This document shows, one piece after another, positions 57,995-64,000 of a stretch of DNA of 64,000 bases. Source of the DNA: an uncultured Paracoccaceae bacterium. GTDB taxonomy: Bacteria > Pseudomonadota > Alphaproteobacteria > Rhodobacterales > Rhodobacteraceae. The notes under the pieces were generated by a model, which saw only the letters and a list, made by a program, of their open reading frames with translations, did no database searches and had not been told where the DNA came from. The stretch is from contig CANKZJ010000009.1 in NCBI GenBank assembly GCA_947488605.1, forward strand, positions 25,937 to 89,936. The letters run 5' to 3'. The number at the start of each line of letters is the position of its first letter. Position 1 is the first letter of the stretch. A program made the translations under genes and the position numbers.

Positions 57995-58016
57995 ACCAAA
58001 CCGCGCGACAGGCGTT
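57992..58016 (+). promoter_or_regulatory. EcfG-like site with TGAAC, built on a stop codon (MscS gene)
   Basis: TGAACC-N16-GTT with C before GTT; the TGA is the DUF998 stop. One mismatch to the consensus, 35 nt before the MscS start. Confidence 0.5.
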
Positions 58017-58051
58017 GGGGTCTATCGGGGGTCACAGAATGGAGAACGCAT

Positions 58052-58927
58052 TTGGAGCCGGTGGGAATTCTAATAGATCAATTGCGCGAAATTGGCCGAT
58101 CGGCGATTGAACTGATGCCACAGATCGTGGTGGCGCTTGTCGTCATCGCTTTGACAGCGCTTGTCAGTAAAATCATCAAATCCGGCATTTCCAGACTGAT
58201 GGCGCGGACAAAGCTGCGGCAAAGTCTGCGCGAACTGGCCACGCTTCTGGCGTCGATTTTGACTTGGGTTCTGGGGCTTATGATCGCCGCCGTTATTGTC
58301 TTTCCTGGGCTGACCCCAGCAAGCATCCTTGCGGGCTTGGGTCTTGGGTCGGTTGCCATCGGTTTTGCATTCAAAGATGTGTTTGAAAATTTCCTTGCGG
58401 GCATAATCATTCTGTTCCGTCGGGAAATGCGGATCGGGGATCATATCGAATGTCTGGGTATCGAAGGTGAAGTGACACAGATTGCCATTCGCGAAAGCCA
58501 TATTTCGCGCACCGACGGTCAGCTGGTCATTGTGCCAAATTCAATGCTGTTCAAGAACCCGGTTGTTATCCGTACCGACAAGCCCAAACGCCGTGTAACT
58601 ATTATTTGCGGCGTGGCCTATGACGTTGATGTAGATGAGGCACGCAAAGTCATCGCAGGCGCGCTCGAGAAATGCGAAACTGTTGAAAAAGACGACAAAC
58701 CGATTCAGGTTTTCGCACAGGAATTCGCGTCTTCGTCCATCAATTTTGAAGTGACATGGTGGACGGGATCACGACCGGTCGATGTCCGCACATCGCGTGA
58801 CGAAGTCGTCGCCGGCGTAAAGCGTGCGCTTGATGATGCTGGTATAGAAATCCCGTTCCCTTACCGCACGCTGACTTTCAAGCAACCTTTGCCAATTACA
58901 CCCCAAGACACCGGAGGGACGGATTAA
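58052..58927 (+). CDS. MscS-family mechanosensitive channel (second copy)
   Basis: A 291-residue channel with a TTG start after GGAG (the nearby ATG at 58039 is in another frame and short). Membrane helices at about 20-105, pore helix ILAGLGLGSVAIGFAFKDVFENFLAGIIILFRREMRIGDHIE, beta domain with GIEGEVTQIAIRESHISRTDGQLVIVPNSML, and a vestibule domain ending in PFPYRTL. Function as a tension-gated solute valve. It differs clearly in sequence from the copy at 53359, so it is not a recent duplicate. Confidence 0.93.
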   Translation: MEPVGILIDQLREIGRSAIELMPQIVVALVVIALTALVSKIIKSGISRLMARTKLRQSLRELATLLASILTWVLGLMIAAVIVFPGLTPASILAGLGLGSVAIGFAFKDVFENFLAGIIILFRREMRIGDHIECLGIEGEVTQIAIRESHISRTDGQLVIVPNSMLFKNPVVIRTDKPKRRVTIICGVAYDVDVDEARKVIAGALEKCETVEKDDKPIQVFAQEFASSSINFEVTWWTGSRPVDVRTSRDEVVAGVKRALDDAGIEIPFPYRTLTFKQPLPITPQDTGGTD

Positions 58928-58978
58928 GGTTGCGCGCCGCATCCTGCGTGACGTGACAGAACACGACGCGGCACGCGG

Positions 58979-59377
58979 TTAGGCCGCGATCGGGCGGGCG
59001 CCGACAAAGTCCCACGCAGCGTTGATTTCGTCCGTGTCAAAGGCGCGTGCATCGACGGGAATGATCTTGTCCATCAGCGCGATCATCTTGGCCGCGCGAT
59101 CCGGTGCGCCAACGACAGCATAGCGTGCGACGTGTTGCAGCGATCTGAAACGGGACTTGATGACATCACCGTCCAGCATGCTATCCCAATCGCTGCCTGT
59201 GAATTTGGTCATTTCCAGCAGCATGTTCACTTTGGGGTGCTGATCAAAGACACCATTCATAAATTCGGCCAGCGCCTCTGACGCGTCGTCATCGATGTGA
59301 CCATGGATTTGAAAGGCAAAAACCGTTTCGGTGTCTGTTGGAATCTGTTGGATTGGACCGTGGGCAAAATGTGTCAT
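58979..59377 (-). CDS. SpoIIAA-like (STAS-fold) protein
   Basis: A 132-residue protein starting at 59377 (MTHFAHGPIQQIP). It fits the SpoIIAA-like/DUF3478 family: TVFAFQIHGHIDDDASEALAEFMNGVFDQHPKVNMLLEMTKFTGSDWDSMLDG...FRSLQHVARYAVVGAPDRAAKMIALMDKIIPVDARAFDTDEINAAWDFV. Such STAS proteins may bind lipids or partner proteins; no phosphorylatable serine in a SpoIIAA-like position is obvious. An EcfG-type site is 37 nt upstream. Confidence 0.9.
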   Translation of the reverse strand: MTHFAHGPIQQIPTDTETVFAFQIHGHIDDDASEALAEFMNGVFDQHPKVNMLLEMTKFTGSDWDSMLDGDVIKSRFRSLQHVARYAVVGAPDRAAKMIALMDKIIPVDARAFDTDEINAAWDFVGARPIAA

Positions 59378-59413
59378 CGTGACCTCGTGTGTTGTGGTTG
59401 CATGAATAGTAGC

Positions 59414-59438
59414 AACCCACCAACGCGCCCTTGGTTCC
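59414..59438 (-). promoter_or_regulatory. EcfG-type promoter (SpoIIAA-like gene)
   Basis: Minus strand GGAACC-N16-GTT with C before GTT, 37 nt before the start at 59377. It lies 38 bp beyond the stop of the MscS-BON gene. Confidence 0.7.
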
Positions 59439-59475
59439 ACGCGCTGTCTGACCCCAAAGCCAGGCACAGCGCAGC

Positions 59476-60882
59476 CTACCGCGCGGCGAGCAGATCATTT
59501 GCATCTTCTTCCAACCGATCATCTTCGGACTGTGGCGGCAGAAGATCGTTCTTCAAATCATCCTCAGCGTTGGTTTGAGCAGGCTCTACCGGCGGTTTGT
59601 CAGGCTTTGGCAATGCCGCGACCGAAGCGGCACTGTTGTCGATATGTTCGACCTGTGTTTGCACATGTACGCCCTCAGGGAAAATCACCTCTCGGGCCTC
59701 ATCCGGCATGGATATGCCTGCTGCGGTCAAGTCCGATTTCACCATGCGCAACAGCGCTGATTTCAGTTTGATTGCCGAAATCTCCAGCCCGTCAAACCAG
59801 TAATAGGTTTTGATATTTATTGTGGACGCGCCCAGTTCATCGACCAGAACCATCGGCGCGGGATCAGCCAGAACAGCGCCATGTGACCGCAAGCCGTTCA
59901 TAATGACTTCTTGCGCTTGGGCGACCACCGCATCGTATCCGATACCGACCACGAATTCGCCGCGGCGTTCGGCCGAAGAGGTGAAATTCTCAATCACACT
60001 TTTGAAAATGATCGAATTCGGGACGTGGATCAGGTTGCCCTCTACCGACCTTATGATGGTACTGCGGGTGTTCATGCTGCGCACGGTCCCGGCGATACCC
60101 GCGACCTCAACATAGTCGTCTCGGCGAAACGGGCGGCGCACGCTGAGGATCAGACTAGACAGAAAGTTTTCAGCGATATCGCGGAACGCAAAGCCAATGA
60201 CGATGCCCAAAACCCCCGCACCACCGACAAGGGAAATCGCCAGTTGGGTCAACCCTGCAACTTGCAGAACAATATAGATTCCCAAAAGCAAGACAGGAAA
60301 TGCAACCGCCCTTGCAACCACCTTGCGCAGAAATGGCGACTGGATACGGGTCGTGAGCGCTGATGCAGCGAACCGGAACACAAGCCGGGCAACTAACCAC
60401 GCAACAGGCAAGACGAGAAGGGCAAGCAGGACTAACGGCATCACAGTGACGGCCTGCCGGACCAGTCGCTGTATTTCGGCAATGGCCGGGTCAAATGACC
60501 ACACGACGGTTTCGTCCACTGTCATACGATTAACCACCGCGACCACGCCGTTCGTTTTGGCCGCCAGTTGACGCACCCACTCTTTGCGCGCGTCAGTGTC
60601 GGCAACCCCATCCAGAAAAACAACGCCTTCCTGCACACGGATTGTAACGTCTTGATACCATCCAGTCGCATCGACAATGGCAGAAATCCGGTTCTGAATG
60701 TCTGTGTCGGAATTGACAGGATCAACCTCAACCGCTGCTTGCGGTGTCAGGACATCTGCTGTGTCCGCATCATCCGTGCTGGTTTGCGCCTGCGCAGGTA
60801 AAGCAAGGAAAAGTGCAAGACAAACAGACAGAACGAGTAAAAACAGATTTCTAGGGGAAGTGGCCAACGCACGGTGCCTCAT
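59476..60882 (-). CDS. Periplasmic BON domain fused to an MscS-type channel
   Basis: The start at 60882 (MRHRALAT) gives 468 residues: a signal sequence (about 10-33, LFLLVLSVCLALFLALPAQA), a BON domain (about 62-122; RISAIVDATGWYQDVTIRVQEGVVFLDGVADTDARKEWVRQLA), then four membrane helices and the MscS core with SLVGGAGVLGIVIGFAFRDIAENFLSSLILSVRRPFRRDDYVEVAGIAGTVRSM, and an acidic tail. BON domains bind membranes or glycans; joined to a channel, they may sense envelope state. It follows the entericidin gene on the same strand behind a strong hairpin. Confidence 0.92.
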   Translation of the reverse strand: MRHRALATSPRNLFLLVLSVCLALFLALPAQAQTSTDDADTADVLTPQAAVEVDPVNSDTDIQNRISAIVDATGWYQDVTIRVQEGVVFLDGVADTDARKEWVRQLAAKTNGVVAVVNRMTVDETVVWSFDPAIAEIQRLVRQAVTVMPLVLLALLVLPVAWLVARLVFRFAASALTTRIQSPFLRKVVARAVAFPVLLLGIYIVLQVAGLTQLAISLVGGAGVLGIVIGFAFRDIAENFLSSLILSVRRPFRRDDYVEVAGIAGTVRSMNTRSTIIRSVEGNLIHVPNSIIFKSVIENFTSSAERRGEFVVGIGYDAVVAQAQEVIMNGLRSHGAVLADPAPMVLVDELGASTINIKTYYWFDGLEISAIKLKSALLRMVKSDLTAAGISMPDEAREVIFPEGVHVQTQVEHIDNSAASVAALPKPDKPPVEPAQTNAEDDLKNDLLPPQSEDDRLEEDANDLLAAR

Positions 60883-60904
60883 GATGAAATGGATTGTAAG
60901 AACA

Positions 60905-60931
60905 TTATGGGCCGCACAAAGCGGCCCATAA
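60905..60931. terminator. Strong hairpin after the entericidin-like gene
   Basis: TTATGGGCCGC pairs perfectly (11 bp) with GCGGCCCATAA around five nt. On the minus strand it is followed by TGTTCTT, a weak T-rich tail. It probably reduces read-through into the MscS-BON gene. Confidence 0.65.
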
Positions 60932-60953
60932 CGAAACAATGATGTTGAAAAAC

Positions 60954-61097
60954 CTAAAGGTCGGACTGTACGTCGCGGCTCTCTTCACTGATCACCGCAC
61001 CTGCGGCTGAAATGTCTTCGCCGGCGCCTTCAATTGTTTCACAGGCGGCAAATGTCACAACAGACACGGCGGCGAGAATAAATACTTTGATACGCAT
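60954..61097 (-). CDS. Entericidin A/B-family lipoprotein
   Basis: A 47-residue lipoprotein: signal MRIKVFILAAVSVVTFAAC with lipobox cysteine C19, then ETIEGAGEDISAAGAVISEES. Entericidins are small membrane lipoproteins linked to cell lysis and stationary phase in E. coli; in alphaproteobacteria they are regular GSR targets. AAGGAACC precedes the start; an EcfG-type site is 53 nt upstream. Confidence 0.92.
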   Translation of the reverse strand: MRIKVFILAAVSVVTFAACETIEGAGEDISAAGAVISEESRDVQSDL

Positions 61098-61149
61098 AGC
61101 TGGGTTCCTTTTTGTTTGACCAAGACGGATCACCGTCCATTAGGAAGCC

Positions 61150-61174
61150 AACGTACAAATGGCTGTTTGGTTCC
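61150..61174 (-). promoter_or_regulatory. EcfG-type promoter (entericidin)
   Basis: Minus strand GGAACC-N16-GTT, 53 nt before the start at 61097. Confidence 0.72.
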
Positions 61175-61260
61175 CGCTTTCCCCACGTGCGCATTCAAAC
61201 ACCGGACAACGCAACAACGGACAGGCATCAAGGACGAGTTATCGCGTGGCCAATATCGGT

Positions 61261-61285
61261 GGAACGAAAGCCGTTGCGATCTGTT
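61261..61285 (+). promoter_or_regulatory. EcfG-type promoter (MgtC)
   Basis: GGAAC-N17-GTT on the plus strand, 100 nt before the MgtC start; a long leader would follow. Confidence 0.55.
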
Positions 61286-61385
61286 TTGTATGTGCATCGG
61301 TGTGCCAGTTTTGACTAGCGCGCGCGGATGCCGCACAACAAAGTGGCATATGACACACCACATCATCTAACCGAGAGGAGCCGCC

Positions 61386-61865
61386 ATGACCGAGATATTC
61401 AGCGCATTGGATATTGGTATGACCGAAGCGGACTGGTTCTTGCGGCTTATCTTTGCGCTGGTAGCGGGGGGGATTCTTGGCCTTGATCGCGAAGTCAGAC
61501 ACCGGCGAGTAGGCGTGCGGACCTATATGATGGTGTCGCTTGGGTCCGCTATCTTTACGGTTACCGCGATTGAAATGTCGCGCAGCATGGGAACGGCTGA
61601 ACTGGCAGCCGACCCGACGCGGGTCATTCAAGGCCTGATCGGTGGACTTGGTTTCTTAGGCGCGGGCGCGATCATACAAGGCGACAAGAATGTCGGCGGG
61701 ATGGCAACAGCAGCAAGCCTATGGGTTGCCGGCGCCCTTGGCCTTGCATCCGGCGTTGGTCTGGGGCTGTTTGCCATAATTTGCGCAATACTTGCAGCAG
61801 GTTTGCTTGCCGCAAGCCGGTTTATGGAACACCGCGGCGCAGATGACCGTCCGGATGCTGATTAG
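61386..61865 (+). CDS. MgtC/SapB-family inner-membrane protein
   Basis: A 159-residue protein with GAGAGGAG in front of the ATG. Four to five membrane helices and the MgtC signatures: FALVAGGILGLDREVRHRRVGVRTYMMVSLGSAIFTV and RVIQGLIGGLGFLGAGAIIQ, then NVGGMATAASLWVAGALGLASGVGL. MgtC proteins help cells cope with low magnesium and acid and modulate the membrane ATPase. This form lacks the C-terminal soluble domain of Salmonella MgtC, as in SapB. Confidence 0.93.
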   Translation: MTEIFSALDIGMTEADWFLRLIFALVAGGILGLDREVRHRRVGVRTYMMVSLGSAIFTVTAIEMSRSMGTAELAADPTRVIQGLIGGLGFLGAGAIIQGDKNVGGMATAASLWVAGALGLASGVGLGLFAIICAILAAGLLAASRFMEHRGADDRPDAD

Positions 61866-62022
61866 CCAGACAACTTCGCTGATCTCTAGGCTCACGCAGC
61901 CGGAAACGGGGCAGGGTAGGCAATACTAACAGATCGGATTGGCTTGCCCGTGAATTCCCATTGTCTTTGCGTCGACATGCACGCGTGGGTTTTCCGTAGG
62001 GCGTAATCTCAGTCGCGCTGAT

Positions 62023-62047
62023 GGAACCATGCGGGTCGCTGCGGGTT
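62023..62047 (+). promoter_or_regulatory. EcfG-type promoter (aldehyde dehydrogenase)
   Basis: GGAACC-N16-GTT, 32 nt before the ATG at 62080; the last site of the series. Confidence 0.7.
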
Positions 62048-62079
62048 TGCTAGACAACGTCCTATGAAAGGTGCCTCAC

Positions 62080-63456
62080 ATGACACACGTATCCACCAAA
62101 AACCCCGCTACCGAAGAGACGATCGCGACCTATGATGTGATGACATCAGACGCCGCTTTCGACAAAATTGAAAAATGTCATGAGGCGTTTCTGAAATGGC
62201 GCACCAAAGACCATGCAGAGCGTGCGCCATATCTGCGCAAGATTGCTGCCGCCCTGCGCGACAACAATGATGCATTCGCGACCTTGATGACCGAAGAAAC
62301 CGGCAAGCTGCTGCGCGATGGCCACACAGAAATCGAACTTTGTGCTCAGATATTTGAATATACGGCAGAACATGGTCCAGAAATTCTGGCCGATGAAGAT
62401 CGCAAACACAGTGGTGGCGAAAAGCGTGGTATCGTCACCTATGCGCCGATTGGTGTCATTTACAGCATTCAACCGTGGAATTTTCCCGTCTACCAACCGG
62501 TGCGTGTGCTTGCTTCAAATCTGATGGCTGGCAATGGCGTGATCCTGAAACATGCCTCAATCTGTACGGGCAGTGGCCTTATGTTGCGCGACATTTGCCT
62601 GAAAGCAGGGCTGCCGGAAGGGTTGTTTGAGGTTGTGATTGTCGATCACGACACCTCCGACGCGATGATCGAACACGACCGCGTGCGCGGTGTCACGATG
62701 ACAGGCAGCGATGGCGGAGGCCGGCACATTGGTCAGGTCGCCACAAAAAACCTCAAGAAATCTGTGCTCGAGCTAGGATCGAATGATGCCTACCTCGTGC
62801 TTGAGGACGCGGACATCGAACTCGCCGTGAAAACCTGTGTTCAGGGCCGCTTGTACAACAACGGTGAAACATGCGTTTCGGCCAAGCGCTTCGTCGTCAC
62901 AGAAGCTGTCTATGAGGCATTCACCAGCGCCTTTGTCGCGCAGATGAAGGCCATCGAGATGGGCGACCCCAAAGATGAAGATACCCAGCTTGGACCGCTC
63001 TCCAGCGCCGAGCAGTTTGATACAGTTTCCGAACAGGTCAGCCAAAGCGTCGCAGGTGGCGCAGAGGTGCTGTGTGGCGGGTCCGCACCGGACCGCACCG
63101 GACAATACTATCCGGCAACCGTTCTCGCAAACTGCAAGCCAGGGACACCCGCCTATGATGATGAAATTTTCGGGCCTGTTGCGGCAATCATCAAGGCCAA
63201 AGATGACGCGGACGCCATGCGCATCGCAAATGACAGCCGCTACGGGTTGGGTGGCGGTATCTTTAGCAAGGACGAAGACAAAGCACTGCAGCTGGCCCTA
63301 GACCACTTTGACACCGGCATGGTTCGGATCAATTCGTTTAGCGCCGCTGATCCGAACATGCCGTTCGGCGGCGTGAAAGATTCCGGTTTCGGTCGCGAAC
63401 ACGGCGGCTTTGGCATGAAGGAATTCGTGAATACCAAGGCGATCTATTTGCCCTAG
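62080..63456 (+). CDS. NAD(P)-dependent aldehyde dehydrogenase, succinate-semialdehyde type
   Basis: The ATG at 62080 behind AAAGG is preferred over the GTG at 62071. The 458-residue enzyme has the class features: coenzyme-binding YSIQPWNFPVYQPVR, motif FTGS-like VTMTGSDGGGRHIG, glutamate in LELGSNDAYLVLEDAD, catalytic cysteine in NNGETCVSAKRFV, and EIFGPVAAI near the end. Closest type is GabD/succinate-semialdehyde dehydrogenase, slightly short. It oxidises aldehydes (perhaps succinate semialdehyde or lipid-derived) to acids. An EcfG-type site is directly upstream, so it belongs to the stress set. Confidence 0.92.
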   Translation: MTHVSTKNPATEETIATYDVMTSDAAFDKIEKCHEAFLKWRTKDHAERAPYLRKIAAALRDNNDAFATLMTEETGKLLRDGHTEIELCAQIFEYTAEHGPEILADEDRKHSGGEKRGIVTYAPIGVIYSIQPWNFPVYQPVRVLASNLMAGNGVILKHASICTGSGLMLRDICLKAGLPEGLFEVVIVDHDTSDAMIEHDRVRGVTMTGSDGGGRHIGQVATKNLKKSVLELGSNDAYLVLEDADIELAVKTCVQGRLYNNGETCVSAKRFVVTEAVYEAFTSAFVAQMKAIEMGDPKDEDTQLGPLSSAEQFDTVSEQVSQSVAGGAEVLCGGSAPDRTGQYYPATVLANCKPGTPAYDDEIFGPVAAIIKAKDDADAMRIANDSRYGLGGGIFSKDEDKALQLALDHFDTGMVRINSFSAADPNMPFGGVKDSGFGREHGGFGMKEFVNTKAIYLP

Positions 63457-63760
63457 AATGTCCAACCGCGCTGTTTTGCCCAATCTTGGGCCATACATCC
63501 AGCGTTGTTGCCAGAAACTGTGGGGCAACACGCCGTGCTGTTTGCGTGACACTCTATGGAACGCGACGTGGGGATGTTAGCTAATCTCTGAAGAGACGGT
63601 CGCGGCTTTTCGGCGTCTAAAGTCGGTTCTACAGTTGGGAAATTTGTCATTGCAGATCCCCAGCAGCGGAGTTTCCAGCGCTAGTATCGAGGCCCGGTCC
63701 ATCCGGGCCGGGCTGGCAATGGAGCAATCAGTAATCTAAGAAAGTAAACTGTCACCAACG
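63457..63760. other. Intergenic at right end
   Basis: About 300 bp with no supported gene. A GC-rich hairpin (GCCCGG/CCGGGC, around 63692-63708) is present without a T-tract. No EcfG-type site was found here, suggesting the stress block ends at 63456. Confidence 0.5.
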
Positions 63761-64000
63761 CTATCGACCGCAAACAGATATATGCTTGGCACTCTTGAAA
63801 GACAAAGTATCCCGCCAAAGCAAACACTTGTTTAACCTATGCTGCAGTGGACACACTGAATCTAAGTGTAAGCATCCAGCATCCTGAAATTTAACATAAG
63901 ATAGATTATCGGTTTTCGATTTCTGTAGCCGCAAAGCTAAAATGTCACCCATCTGCAATTCAGGAATGTCACTCTCGCCCGCAATGATAACAGGCAGAGA
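63761..64000 (-). CDS. Open frame entering from the right edge, partial
   Basis: On the minus strand the frame is open from the window edge to a stop at 63761, giving 79 codons, read as ...ELQMGDILALRLQKSKTDNLSYVKFQDAGCLHLDSVCPLQH... It has no family signature that I recognise. The AT-rich composition differs from the stress block. It may be the C-terminus of a real gene or chance. Confidence 0.3.
   Translation of the reverse strand, partial: SLPVIIAGESDIPELQMGDILALRLQKSKTDNLSYVKFQDAGCLHLDSVCPLQHRLNKCLLWRDTLSFKSAKHISVCGR

Overview
The window looks like a piece of a marine Rhodobacterales (roseobacter-group alphaproteobacterium) genome and contains the backbone of a repABC replicon (plasmid or chromid). 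The basis is family content: repABC with three identical parS palindromes, an integrase/DUF1403/ScpB-like module, and a PhyR-NepR-EcfG general stress response (GSR) locus with EcfG-type promoters. No rRNA, tRNA, CRISPR array or intact insertion sequence was seen. The species and the replicon type cannot be fixed from the sequence alone.

Region A (1-29.1 kb) is accessory DNA plus the replication module. It starts with a cut-off EamA transporter and a split Ada pair (adaA-like/ogt). A mosaic of defence-like and mobile genes follows, several of them more AT-rich than their surroundings: a 1332-residue NACHT-type STAND NTPase with a C-terminal PD-(D/E)XK-like nuclease, two overlapping tyrosine recombinases, a glycine-rich membrane protein with a nuclease-like core next to a NERD/zinc-finger protein, an HxlR/epoxide hydrolase/YdeI cassette, an OLD-type ATPase-TOPRIM protein, a HEPN-like protein divergent from a GHKL (MORC-like) ATPase that ends in a HEPN motif, and a Fic protein with an AbiEi-like N-terminus preceded by four repeats spaced exactly 24 bp. 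Then come the ScpB-like/DUF1403/integrase module, a RelE-type toxin-antitoxin pair, and repC, repB and repA with a counter-transcribed RNA.

Region B (29.5-63.5 kb) is a dense block of small stress genes: Dps, CsbD, DUF892, Pmp3, DUF1328, PRC-barrel, entericidin, YihY, three MscS-like channels, topoisomerase IB, MATE, FNT, DUF2254, APP1, L,D-transpeptidase, glutathione-reductase-like, MgtC, aldehyde dehydrogenase and others. Near its centre lies phyR <-> nepR-ecfG-histidine kinase-PLD. Twenty-four sites of the form GGAAC-N17/18-GTT (two of them starting TGAAC) lie in front of the transcription units, often as divergent pairs, and the phyR/nepR gap has two interlocked in a symmetric 31-bp element. 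The simplest reading is a GSR regulon physically clustered around its own master regulators and linked to a repABC replicon.

The last 540 bp hold no clear gene apart from a reading frame entering from the right edge on the minus strand.
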